Shown here: in pieces, positions 1 through 8,449 of the stretch | Layout of the letters: each line of letters starts with the position of its first letter | How positions within the stretch are numbered: the first letter of the stretch is position 1 | Source: Streptomyces sp. NBC_01497 | GTDB lineage: Bacteria; Actinomycetota; Actinomycetes; Streptomycetales; Streptomycetaceae | Direction: 5' to 3' | Assembly: GCF_036250695.1 (NCBI RefSeq) | Contig: NZ_CP109427.1 | Span: forward strand, 3,224,001-3,288,000 | Length of the DNA: 64,000 bases | Notes under the pieces: generated by a model | The model's input: the letters and a program-made list of their open reading frames with translations, nothing else | Database searches by the model: none | What the model was told of the DNA's origin: nothing | Program-made: the position numbers and the translations under genes

Positions 1-887
1 CCCAGCGGCTTGCCGGCCAGCACGGCGTCCACGGGCAGCCCGGCGGCGAGCGCGACCGACGGCTCCCCGCACCGCCGCAGCCCGCACTGGATTTCGTCGG
101 CGACGGCGAACGCGCCGTGCGCGTGCGCGTCCGCGCACCAGCGCCGTAGGACGTCGGGCGGCAGGACGGCGGCGCCGTTCTCCCCCTGCACCGGCTCGAA
201 GACGACCGCCGCCACGCCCGGGCCGCGCGCTGTCTCGCGCCGTACGGCGTCGGCGTCCTCCGCCGCGACATGGACGACGTCCGTCTCGGTACCGAGCAGG
301 CCGGTCCGGTAGAGCGGGCTGTGGGTGAGGCCCAGCGCGCCGAGCGACTTGCCGTGGAAGGCGCCGCGCACCGCGAGGACGCGGCTCCTGCCGGTCGCGA
401 GGCGCGCGAGTTTCACCGCGACTTCGACGGCGTCGGCGCCGTTCAGCCCGAAGTACACCTTGGACAGGGCCTGTCGACCCGAGCCGGCGTCGGTATCCGC
501 GTCCGCGAAGTAGCCGGCGAGCCGCGCCGCCGCCCGCGCCGCGACCGGGTTGGCGAGGCTGCGTGTCGAGGTCGGCATCGAGTCGAGCTGGGCGCGGACC
601 GCGGCGAGCACGGCCGGGTGGCGATGGCCGAGAAGGGTCACCGCGTACGAGCCGAAGTCCAGTGCGGTGCGCCCGTCCGACAGCGTCACCCGGCAGCCGT
701 CGGCCGACGCCTCGGTCGCGCCCCGGCCCGCGAACGAACCGGTCAGCGCCAGCTTCGGCGAGAGATGCCGGCGGATCAGGTCGAACGGGTCGGCGCCCGA
801 GGAGTCCCCGTGCCGGGGAGCGGCGGTGGTACGGGCGGGGCCCGCGGGCCGGGAAGGCCGCGCGGCCCGCGCGGACGAGGCGGTCAT
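1..887 (-). CDS. class III (omega) aminotransferase, 3' end off the window
   Basis: Partial gene: about 295 codons are present and the C-terminus lies beyond the left edge. The product is a PLP-dependent class III aminotransferase. The VADEIQCGL segment near residue 263 supplies the Asp that contacts the PLP ring nitrogen, and LAGKPLG at the very edge carries the expected Schiff-base Lys. Upstream, a glycine/histidine segment (AFHGKSLG) fits the family's cofactor pocket. The first ~25 residues are an Ala/Arg/Pro-rich extension. The ATG overlaps the stop of the SRPBCC gene by four bases (ATGA), so the two are probably translationally coupled. With a P450 and an alcohol oxidase nearby, a role in turning an aldehyde or ketone into an amine is plausible. 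The substrate is unknown. Confidence 0.88.
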   Translation of the reverse strand, partial: MTASSARAARPSRPAGPARTTAAPRHGDSSGADPFDLIRRHLSPKLALTGSFAGRGATEASADGCRVTLSDGRTALDFGSYAVTLLGHRHPAVLAAVRAQLDSMPTSTRSLANPVAARAAARLAGYFADADTDAGSGRQALSKVYFGLNGADAVEVAVKLARLATGRSRVLAVRGAFHGKSLGALGLTHSPLYRTGLLGTETDVVHVAAEDADAVRRETARGPGVAAVVFEPVQGENGAAVLPPDVLRRWCADAHAHGAFAVADEIQCGLRRCGEPSVALAAGLPVDAVLAGKPL

Positions 888-1384
888 GGCGCGGCCACCT
901 CCGCCCCGGCCCCCGTGCCCGCACCGCCGGGTCCTGCCGCGCCCTCCCCGAGAAGGCGGCGCTCCAGCGCGGTGAGCATCTGTGCCGCGTTCTCCCGCAG
1001 CGCGTCGGCGGCGACGGGGTTGAGCATGTCCGCGAGCAGCGGGATGCCGATGTCGAAGTCCACGTGCAGCGAGACCGTGCTGTGGCCGCCCTCGGCGGGC
1101 CGTACGCCCCAGTGGCCGACGAACTCGCCGAGGTCGCCGCTGACCTGCCGGAAGTCGAAGCGCCGGGCGCCGTGGTCGATCACCTCGTCCTCCGTCCAGC
1201 GCAGGAGGGACCCCTTGAGGCGCACCGACCAGGCGGTGGTGCGGTGCGCGGCGTCGGCCTGCGCGGTGAGCGTCACGTCCTCCACGTTGTCCATGCAGGC
1301 GGGGTAGCGCTCGACGTCCACCACAGCGGCCCACGCGTCCTCGGGGGGCACGGCGATGGGCAGGTCCACCTCTACTCGGGGCAT
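884..1384 (-). CDS. SRPBCC-fold (polyketide cyclase/dehydrase-like) protein
   Basis: 166 residues, the usual size of a single START/Bet v1-like SRPBCC domain. The N-terminus (VEVDLPIAVPPEDAWAAVVD) is the typical first strand followed by the first helix, a later FRQVSGDLGEFVGHWGVRP segment lies in the hydrophobic-cavity sheet, and a long amphipathic helix ends the domain (ADALRENAAQMLTALERRL). Such proteins bind hydrophobic ligands or catalyse cyclisation/dehydration; no catalytic residue can be assigned here. The start overlaps the 3' end of the acyltransferase gene by 13 bases and the stop overlaps the aminotransferase ATG, so it sits inside a tightly packed operon. Its exact reaction is unknown. 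Confidence 0.8.
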   Translation of the reverse strand: MPRVEVDLPIAVPPEDAWAAVVDVERYPACMDNVEDVTLTAQADAAHRTTAWSVRLKGSLLRWTEDEVIDHGARRFDFRQVSGDLGEFVGHWGVRPAEGGHSTVSLHVDFDIGIPLLADMLNPVAADALRENAAQMLTALERRLLGEGAAGPGGAGTGAGAEVAAP

Positions 1385-2856
1385 GCGACGTTCCTGTCTT
1401 CCCGGCCGGGCCGGGATGCTCGTGGGTCTCGTGAGGCCCGGGATGCCGGGGAGGACCGTGGGGCCGGGGGGGACCACGGCGCGGCGAAAGCCCCGGGGGC
1501 GGCCCGGGCGGTGGTCCGGGCAGCCGACGGCGTCCCCGTCACCTCGTGCGCGCCGCGCAGGGCGTCCGCCCGTGCTCGGGCCAGCGCGGGCGGCAGGAGC
1601 CGGCGGAGCAACCCCCGTCGCAGCGGCCCCAGATGGGTGAGGGCGTACGTCTGCTCGACCAGCGTGCAGCCGAGTTCCAACTTGGGTACGTACGCGGTCT
1701 GCGCGAACCGGATGTGCCGGCAGCCCCGTTCGAGGGCCAGCCGGATCGCCGCGTAGTGCGCCGCGTGGTACAGCCGGGCGTCGTGGGCGAGTTCGTAGTC
1801 GAGTCCGATGCGCGCTCCGACGGCGCCGTCCCCGGCGAACAGGCAGAGCAGGAACGCCACCAACCGGTCGTCCTGGAAACAGGCGACGACCCTGCTGTCC
1901 TGGGCGCCACCCGTTCCCCGGCCGTCCGTGGGGACTTCCGGGCCACCGGCGGGCGGGGCCAGGGACGCCAGGAAGTCCGCGTCGAGCACGTCGAGCGTCT
2001 GGTCGGCGCGCGCCATCACCTGCCCGTACAGGGCGAGCATCGCCGGCACGAGCGGCGCCCAGTCGGCGACGACCCGCGTCCGAAGGCCCGGCATGGCGGC
2101 GATCTTGCGCAGCTTGCTGCGGGCGTTGCGCCGCGGCTTGGCGGGCAGCGCCGCCACATACGCGTCGAACGACGCGTGGCCGAGGCTGAGTTCGGTGTCG
2201 GGCAGACTCGGCACGGTGAAGAATCCGGCCTCCCCCAGCGCCTCCCACAGCGTCGGGAGCGCATCAGGCCCGAAGTCCTTGAAGACGACCGTGCCGAAAC
2301 GCTCCCGGCGGGCGAAGTCCTTGACCGCGCCGACGAGCAGCCGCGCCTCGTCGCGGGTCGGTGACCCGTCGAAAAGGAGGTGCCCCTGGCCGAGGAGGTT
2401 CCCGCAGAACAGCATCGGAACGCGCAGCGCCCGGGGTGCCCACCGCCGCACGGGCGCCAGCGCGCGGCGCTCGCGCGGCCCCACGACGTCGTCCAGGCGC
2501 AGCCCCCGGAACAGGGACAACGGCAGAACGGCGACGGCGTGTTCACCGCGCCACAGCAGGACGTAGGCGTAACCCTCCGGCCCGATGCGCCCCTTCTCCA
2601 TCGCCGCGAACACCTCGCGTGCCCACATCGGGTCGTCCGGTGGTGCGAGCCGCTGCCACAGTCCTTCCGGCAGGGCGTCGACACCGCGCACGACCTCGAC
2701 GCGGACGCCGCCGGGGCCGTGATCGAGCCCGGCACCGGTACCCGCACCCGCACCCGCACCCGGCATCGGGCCAGCACCCGAGGCCGGGTCCCCGCCGTCC
2801 CCGCCGTCCCCGTCCCTGTTCGTCCTCGCGTTCGTCTTCGCGTTCTCGTCCCGCAC
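1372..2856 (-). CDS. GNAT/FemAB-fold acyltransferase (COG3146/BioF2-like)
   Basis: 494 residues from a GTG start preceded by a strong GGGAGGAGG ribosome site seven bases upstream; a longer reading frame to 2934 would overlap the upstream gene and has no better site. The N-terminal ~35 residues are low complexity (Gly/Ala/Pro). The body matches the FemAB-like GNAT family: a basic PRRNARSKLRKI helix near the middle, then RIGLDYELAHDARLYHAAHY and CRHIRFAQTAYVPKLELGC, typical of the second GNAT repeat. Members acylate amines or sugars, often with acyl-CoA or aminoacyl donors. The last ~60 residues are Ala/Pro/Arg-rich. In this operon it could acylate the amine made by the aminotransferase; that is inference. 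Confidence 0.75.
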   Translation of the reverse strand: MRDENAKTNARTNRDGDGGDGGDPASGAGPMPGAGAGAGTGAGLDHGPGGVRVEVVRGVDALPEGLWQRLAPPDDPMWAREVFAAMEKGRIGPEGYAYVLLWRGEHAVAVLPLSLFRGLRLDDVVGPRERRALAPVRRWAPRALRVPMLFCGNLLGQGHLLFDGSPTRDEARLLVGAVKDFARRERFGTVVFKDFGPDALPTLWEALGEAGFFTVPSLPDTELSLGHASFDAYVAALPAKPRRNARSKLRKIAAMPGLRTRVVADWAPLVPAMLALYGQVMARADQTLDVLDADFLASLAPPAGGPEVPTDGRGTGGAQDSRVVACFQDDRLVAFLLCLFAGDGAVGARIGLDYELAHDARLYHAAHYAAIRLALERGCRHIRFAQTAYVPKLELGCTLVEQTYALTHLGPLRRGLLRRLLPPALARARADALRGAHEVTGTPSAARTTARAAPGAFAAPWSPPAPRSSPASRASRDPRASRPGREDRNVACPE

Positions 2857-2911
2857 GCCGTCGCCTCCTCCCTCACCAGCCCTTGCGAACCCCGTCCGTA
2901 CCGGTCCCGCC

Positions 2912-4051
2912 TCAGCCGATCCGCAGCGGCGCACCGTCCAGGAAGTCCCGCAGCGGGCCGCCCATGCGGGAACGCGACGGCGGGTGGAAGGTCAGGCCGG
3001 TCGCGGCCGACGCCAGATAGCCGGCCTCCGGACTGCCGACGAACGCCATCCCGCCCAGCGCCGCCAGGCACGCGGTCGTCGTACGGGCGATGGCGTCCTG
3101 TGCCGCGTACCGCGCGCACAACGCCTTGACCAGCAGGGCGTCCGTCCACTCCGCCGGATCCAGGGCCTCCATGGCGTGCGCCACCGCCTCCACCGACAGC
3201 GCCGCCGCCTCGATGTCGGTGAGGAAGGGCGTCGGGTCGGCGAGAGCGCCGGGCTTGCGCAGCACCCGCTCCACGAGCGCGCTCGCCACACCCACGTACC
3301 CGGCGGTGAGGAGGGTCTCGAACCACAGGAACCCCGCGAGGTTCAGCGCGTCGGGCACCGCGTCGGCCGTGACCTCCGTCATCACCACCATCTGCGGGTC
3401 CAGTTCGACGTCCGTGAGGACGACCTGGTCGCTCTCGGCCCCGGCCAGCACCGGGGTCGCCCAGAACGGCCGCACCTCCAGCCCCGGCGAGCCGGCCGGC
3501 ACGACCGCGATCGCCAGCCGCCCGACACCGTCCTCGTCGGTCATCACCACCGACGCGGTCAGCAGGTCCATCGAACGGGACAGGCTGCACGGCATCTTGC
3601 TGCCGTTGAGGATGATCCGGCCGTCGTCCCGACGGCGGGCCGTGATGTGCGGCTTCAGGATGTTCTGACCGGTGTTGCCCTCGGCGAAGCCGGACGCCAG
3701 CAGCATGCGCTCCTTGGCGATCGCCTCCAGGAGCAGGCCCTCCATGCCGTCGCCGTACGTCGCGCTCTGCACGAGCCCCGCGACGGAGAAGTGGTGCATG
3801 GTCGTGGCCACCGCGAGCGAGGGACACCGCGAGCCGACCGCGCGCTGCACCCGCACGGCCTGCAGCGCGGTGGCCCCGATGCCCGCGTTGGCCTTCGGCA
3901 CCAGCAGGCCGGGGCCGCCGGCCGCGCGGAACGCCGCGATCGCGGGGCTGGGGGCGCTCTCCAACGCGTCGAGCGGGTACGCCGTCAGGGCGGCGTCGAG
4001 GCCGGGCAGCAGTGTCTCGACGGTGGAGCGTTCGATGTCCAGGAAGGTCAC
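2912..4051 (-). CDS. acyl-CoA (or acyl-carrier) dehydrogenase family flavoprotein
   Basis: 379 residues using a GTG start with GAGAGG eight bases upstream; the open frame extends further but without a ribosome site. The fold is the acyl-CoA dehydrogenase type: helical N-terminus, a middle beta domain with FAEGNTGQNILKPHITARRR and GRIILNGSKMPCSLSRSMDLL (the usual substrate/FAD-binding GxK..CS segment), and a C-terminal helical domain with ALGGMAFVGSPEAGYL. A clear catalytic Glu cannot be placed by eye, so activity towards CoA, carrier-bound or other substrates is open. It lies 55 bases upstream of the acyltransferase gene and is probably co-transcribed with it. Confidence 0.82.
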   Translation of the reverse strand: MTFLDIERSTVETLLPGLDAALTAYPLDALESAPSPAIAAFRAAGGPGLLVPKANAGIGATALQAVRVQRAVGSRCPSLAVATTMHHFSVAGLVQSATYGDGMEGLLLEAIAKERMLLASGFAEGNTGQNILKPHITARRRDDGRIILNGSKMPCSLSRSMDLLTASVVMTDEDGVGRLAIAVVPAGSPGLEVRPFWATPVLAGAESDQVVLTDVELDPQMVVMTEVTADAVPDALNLAGFLWFETLLTAGYVGVASALVERVLRKPGALADPTPFLTDIEAAALSVEAVAHAMEALDPAEWTDALLVKALCARYAAQDAIARTTTACLAALGGMAFVGSPEAGYLASAATGLTFHPPSRSRMGGPLRDFLDGAPLRIG

Positions 4052-4479
4052 GGTCAACGCCTCTCGGAACGTGGGACGGAGGAACAGCGGAGGGGGCATC
4101 TGCGGGTCGGACGTCCGCTCGGATGCCGACCCGTCTTCGATGGGACGTCGAGCGGTCTTCGATGGACGTCGAGCGGCCGGGGTCGTCGGACCCTCGTCCT
4201 GAGGGTCCTCGTGAGGGTCCTCGGGACGGTCCGTCGTGAGTGGTCGTGAGTCGTCGTGAGGTCGGGCACGGCCGGGCGGGCCCCGGAGGGGGGTGTGGAG
4301 CCGTGATCCGCAGTGCGATCCGGGATGACGGCGGTCCGCGTCCCGGCTCTCAGCAGCCCTGGCCCGGCGGCCTCGGCTCGGAAGGCGCCGGCTCGGCGGC
4401 CCCGGCCGGTGGCGCCGGCTCAGGACTGACGACCGGGGCCCGGGCGCGAAAGCGTCCTGAGCGCGAGGGCCGAAGGATC

Positions 4480-4690
4480 AGCGGGTCGGCAGGTGGGCGG
4501 GTGGACAGGTCGGGGGGTGCGCGGGTCGGCGAATCCGCGGGTCGGCGGGTGGACAGGTCGGGGGTACGCGGTCGGCGAATCCGCGGGTCGGCGGGTCGGC
4601 GGGCCGGCGGGCGGGCAGGTCGGGGGTACGCGGTCGGCGATCCGCGGGTCGGCGGGCGGGCAGGTCGGGGGGCGGGGGCGGGTGTCGGTG
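4480..4690. repeat. imperfect GC-rich minisatellite in the P450-dehydrogenase gap
   Basis: About three and a half degenerate copies of a 45-62 base unit built on G(T/C)GG(A/G)CAGGTCGGGG and TCGGCGAATCCGCGGGTCGGC; copies of the first element begin at 4501, 4549, 4611 and 4656. The surrounding 700-base gap (4052-4753) has no convincing gene. Its right part also carries a duplicated ~21-base element around 4128-4170 (ending ACGTCGAGCGG) and short CCTCGTGAGGGT repeats near 4192-4225. Such expansions are common in Streptomyces spacer DNA; a regulatory role is not evident. Confidence 0.7.
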
Positions 4691-4753
4691 GGCCGGCCGC
4701 CCCGTCCGGTGGGGGCGCCCTCCCGGTCGGGTCCGGCGCCGCCGGGCCCCCGG

Positions 4754-6016
4754 TCAGCCCGCGGCGGTCGTCGCCAGGGGCAGGTTCGCGAACGCGCGCA
4801 GGCTGATCGAGTCGCGCCGTACGGCCGGTCCCGCGAGCCGCAGGCCCGGCAGCCGTCTCGCCAACTGCCCCACCACCTCGGCGGCTTCCATGCGGGCGAG
4901 CGCGGCGCCGATGCAGAAGTGCGGGCCCGAGCCGAAACTGAGGACCTTGATGTCCTCCCGCTCGACCCGGAACGTGTCGGGATCCGGGTGGCGCAGGGGA
5001 TCGCGGTTGCCCGCCGCGAGGACGGTGGTGACATTGGCGCCCGCGGGGACGGTCGTACCCCCGATGTCGAAGGGCCGCAGCGCGATCCGCTCGGTCATCC
5101 GCACCGGGGCGTCCCAGCGCAGCACCTCCTCCACCGCGCCGAGCGCCAACTCCGGCTTTTTACGCACCAGTTCCCACTGGTCCTCGTGGGTGAGCAGGGC
5201 GTGGACGGCGAGCCCGAGGAGACTCGCGGTGGTCTCGAACCCGGCCACCAGCACCAGGATGAGCGTGTCGACGAGTTCGCTCTCGCCGAGCCGGCCGTCG
5301 TCGGTGTCGCGCACGGCGAGCAGGCTTGATGTGAGATCGTCGGCCGGTTCGCACCTGCGCCGGGCGAGCAGGTCGGTGAAGTAGGCGCGCAATGCGACGA
5401 CGGCACGGTCCGCGCGCCGCCAGTCGTCCTCGGTGCGTACGGGTTCGAGCAGCCGGCCCGCGTCCTGGCCGAGCCGCTGGAAGAGGTCCTGGTCGGCACG
5501 CGGTACACCGATCAGCCGGCTCGCGACCGCGATGGGCAGCGGGTAGGCCACCAGCGCCTGGAAGTCGCCGCCGCCGCGCGCCGCGTCCTGCGCATCGTCC
5601 GCCGGGAGCGTCGCGCCCGCCGCGGCCTCGAACCCGTCCAGCAGTTCCGAGCTGAGCTCGCTCACGACGGGGCGCAGTGCGGCGACCCGGCGCGCACTGA
5701 AACCGCCGCCGACGAGGCGCCTCAGCCGCGCGTGGTCCGCGCCGTTGCTGCGGAGCATGGACGCGTAGAAGAACTCCGCGCCCGGATGGTCGCGCCAATC
5801 CGGGATCTCCCCGGCGCACCACGCGAGATCCGGGACGGCGAACGCGGAACTGGTCAGTACCGTCTGGCAGTCGGCGTACCGCGTGAGGAAGTAGGTGTCG
5901 AAGGCGGCGTTGTAGTGGACGGGTTCCCTGCGCCGGAGCTCCGCCAGCGCCGGGTGCGGGTCCTCCCTGCCCTCGGGGGTGAACACGGATAACAGCAGCG
6001 ACTCTGGATCATTCAC
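4754..6016 (-). CDS. cytochrome P450
   Basis: 420 residues from a GTG start with GGAGGGGG four bases upstream. All P450 landmarks are present: I-helix VAGFETTAS (oxygen-activating Glu-Thr pair), K-helix EEVLR (ExxR), meander, and the haem loop FGSGPHFCIGAALAR with the axial Cys. It is a soluble class I bacterial enzyme needing a ferredoxin partner, none of which is adjacent. It is the first gene of the leftward run, 700 bases before the dehydrogenase, and faces the GMC oxidoreductase across an ~800-base gap. Likely role: hydroxylation or oxidation in the same pathway as its neighbours. The substrate cannot be told from sequence. Confidence 0.95.
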   Translation of the reverse strand: MNDPESLLLSVFTPEGREDPHPALAELRRREPVHYNAAFDTYFLTRYADCQTVLTSSAFAVPDLAWCAGEIPDWRDHPGAEFFYASMLRSNGADHARLRRLVGGGFSARRVAALRPVVSELSSELLDGFEAAAGATLPADDAQDAARGGGDFQALVAYPLPIAVASRLIGVPRADQDLFQRLGQDAGRLLEPVRTEDDWRRADRAVVALRAYFTDLLARRRCEPADDLTSSLLAVRDTDDGRLGESELVDTLILVLVAGFETTASLLGLAVHALLTHEDQWELVRKKPELALGAVEEVLRWDAPVRMTERIALRPFDIGGTTVPAGANVTTVLAAGNRDPLRHPDPDTFRVEREDIKVLSFGSGPHFCIGAALARMEAAEVVGQLARRLPGLRLAGPAVRRDSISLRAFANLPLATTAAG

Positions 6017-6812
6017 CAGACCCCCTCCTGCCTTTCTCTCGCGCCCTGAACGGGCCACGTCCCGTCGCGCGGCATGCGCTCCATAGCAAGATCGATGCTA
6101 GCCATGCATCCATGTCCGTTCTTGCCGCTCCATGGCGTTTGACAGGATTTGCGGCGAAGGTCCTGCCTGGACGGATCACGGCTCGCACGGGAGTACGGGG
6201 GCGCACACGTCGCCGCCTCCCCGACTCCCCGCTCACCTGCGAGAACTCCCGTGCGCGGGCGTACGCGCGTGTCCTGAAGGAAGCCGGGCGGAGGCCGCGC
6301 CCACCCGCCGAAGGCCGCCAGGAAGCGCCTGATCCACCGGCGCGACGGCTCCGCACCACCCCGCCCCCCGCCGCCCAGGAGAGCCGGAACCGGCCACGCC
6401 TCCGAGCCACACAGGGCGCGCGGGGCCGCCGCACGCGCCCCCGAAGCGGGCACGTCCGCATCCGCATCCGTATCCGGCGAGCGGGCGCGTCCGGCGGGCA
6501 GCCCCCTCGGACGGAGCACCTGCCCCCGCGGGCCGGCGTGTCCCGCCGCCCCGCGGGGGTCAGGCACCGCCGGGCGTCGCCGCCGGCCGGCCGGCGGCGA
6601 CAGCACCCCGGATCCACGCCGTGCCCCCGCGTGACCGCGCCTCCGGCAACGCGGGAACGCGGGAACGCCGCCCACACGCTCACGCACCCCATGGGCCCGC
6701 GCCCGAAAAATCCCCGTAGAGAATGGAACGGTCGATGTGTGCGCGCACCGCTTATGGGCACCCCGTACGTCACCCGCCATCCGCCACGGACCCGTCGGGA
6801 GGTCGAGCAGCG
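6017..6812. other. divergent intergenic region without a recognised gene
   Basis: About 800 bases separate the P450 and GMC oxidoreductase starts. Open frames on both strands are Arg/Pro/Ala-rich, match no family and have the composition of antisense or spacer frames. The part nearest the P450 (6060-6160) is AT-richer and holds the palindrome-containing GATCGATGCTAGC and a TTGACA-like hexamer at 6139-6144, so promoters probably lie there; no convincing -35/-10 pair could be fixed. Nothing else is seen. Confidence 0.6.
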
Positions 6813-8396
6813 GTGCCCGAGCGTGACACATACGAATACATCGTCGTCGGGGGCGGTACGGCGGGCTGCGTTCTCGCAGCCAGGCTGTCGGAGGACTCCG
6901 GCAGCCGCGTCCTGCTCCTGGAGGCCGGCTCCGGTGAGCCGGAGTCAGCACCCCCACCCCGCTGGCCGACGCTCCTCGACACCCCCGCCGACTGGGCGGA
7001 CACCACCGTGCCGCAGGGGGTGGCCGGGCTGGAGGTGCCCTGGCCGCGCGGACGCGGGCTGGGCGGGTCCTCCGCGATCGACGCGATGAACTTCCTGCGC
7101 GGCCACCGCTCCAGCTATGACGCCTGGACCGCCGAGGGCGCCAAGGAATGGGGCTACGACGACCTCCTGCCGTATTTCAAGCGCAGCGAGAACGTCTCCG
7201 GCGTCCGCCGCCGCGACCCGGCGATCCGGGGCACGGCGGGTCCGCTGCGGGTGGCCCCGGCCCCGCGCCGCGACCGCCATCCGGTGGCGCAGGCGTTCCT
7301 CGCCGCGGCGGTGCAGGCCGGACACCCCCGGGTACGGGACCTGACGGCCGGGCTGGAGACCGGGTTCGGCTGGGGCGACCTCAGCATCGTGCACGGCGCC
7401 CGGCAGGACGCGGCCGACGCGTACCTGCGGCCCGTGCTGGACGAGCGGACGAACCTCCAGGTCGAGACCGGCTCCTTCGTGCGGCGCCTGCTGCTGGACG
7501 AGGCGGGTACGACACCGCGCTGCTCCGGTGTCGAGTACGCGGCGCCCGCCGAGGGCCCGGAGGCCGCAGGGCCGCGCACAGCGCGCTGCTCCCCCGGCGG
7601 CGAGGTCGTGCTCGCGGCGGGCGCCGTCGGCTCGCCGCAGCTGCTGATGCTCTCCGGCCTCGGCCCCCGCGACCACCTCGACGAGATGGGCGTCACCCCG
7701 CATGTGGACCTGCCGGGTGTCGGCTGCAACCTCCAGGACCATGCCGTCTCGGGCGTCGTCTACCGCTCGGCCCGGCCCGTACCGCCGTCGCACACCAACC
7801 ACGGCGAGGTCCAGGGCGTGCTGCGCGGCGACCCGCGCGACCCGGACTGCGCGGGTCCCGACCTCCAGCTGCGGCTCGTGGACATCCCGCTGCGCGCGGA
7901 AGGCCTGCCCGGCCCCGCTCCCGGCGACGGCTACACGATCATGGTGGCGCTGATGTCACCGGCCAGCCGGGGCACCGTACGGCTCGCCGGCACGGACCCG
8001 GCGACACCGCCGCTGATCGATCCGCGCTACTACGGCGACCACCACGACCTCGACCTCATGGTCACCGGCCTGCGCGCGGCACGCGCCATCGGGGAGGCGC
8101 CCGCGCTCGCCCTGTGGCGGGGCGAGGAGGAACTGCCCGGGCCCCGCAGCGAGGACGACGAGGCACTGCGCGTGTACCTGTGCCACAACCTGCGCAGCTA
8201 CGGCCATTACGCGGGGACGTGCGCGATCGGCACCGACACGGACGCGGGCGCGGTCGTCGACACGGAGCTGCGGGTGCGGGGTGTGGACGGCCTGCGCGTG
8301 GCGGACGCGTCGGTGATGCCGACGATCGTGTCGGCCGACACCGATGCGACGGTCTACGCCCTCGCGGAACGCGCGGCGGACCTCCTGCGCGACTGA
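6813..8396 (+). CDS. GMC-family FAD oxidoreductase (choline/alcohol dehydrogenase-like)
   Basis: 527 residues from a GTG with GGGAGG ten bases upstream. The N-terminus YIVVGGGTAGCVLAARLSED is the FAD-binding GxGxxG motif, and GRGLGGSSAIDAMNFLRG and a GAVGSPQLLMLSGLGP segment are the two GMC signatures. The C-terminal catalytic region keeps the first His (SYGHYAGTC). The second catalytic position, normally Asn or His in a GNTNAP-type motif, reads SADTDAT and so appears to be Asp. The family oxidises alcohols to aldehydes, or polyethylene-glycol- and choline-type substrates. It is divergent from the P450 operon and may supply the carbonyl that the aminotransferase uses (inference). Confidence 0.92.
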   Translation: MPERDTYEYIVVGGGTAGCVLAARLSEDSGSRVLLLEAGSGEPESAPPPRWPTLLDTPADWADTTVPQGVAGLEVPWPRGRGLGGSSAIDAMNFLRGHRSSYDAWTAEGAKEWGYDDLLPYFKRSENVSGVRRRDPAIRGTAGPLRVAPAPRRDRHPVAQAFLAAAVQAGHPRVRDLTAGLETGFGWGDLSIVHGARQDAADAYLRPVLDERTNLQVETGSFVRRLLLDEAGTTPRCSGVEYAAPAEGPEAAGPRTARCSPGGEVVLAAGAVGSPQLLMLSGLGPRDHLDEMGVTPHVDLPGVGCNLQDHAVSGVVYRSARPVPPSHTNHGEVQGVLRGDPRDPDCAGPDLQLRLVDIPLRAEGLPGPAPGDGYTIMVALMSPASRGTVRLAGTDPATPPLIDPRYYGDHHDLDLMVTGLRAARAIGEAPALALWRGEEELPGPRSEDDEALRVYLCHNLRSYGHYAGTCAIGTDTDAGAVVDTELRVRGVDGLRVADASVMPTIVSADTDATVYALAERAADLLRD

Positions 8397-8449
8397 CCGC
8401 GCGACTGACCGGACGAACAGGCCGCGGGCCCCTTTGGTAGCTTCAGGAC

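Noticed and set aside
5150..5170. Possible frame disturbance in the first P450 at CTTTTTACG
   Set aside because: The T-run encodes a normal Lys-Lys in the correct frame; the P450 motifs on both sides are in one frame.
6009..7089. Long frames on both strands between the P450 and GMC genes
   Set aside because: Arg/Pro-rich, no domain, no ribosome site, and they overlap each other and the start of a real gene.
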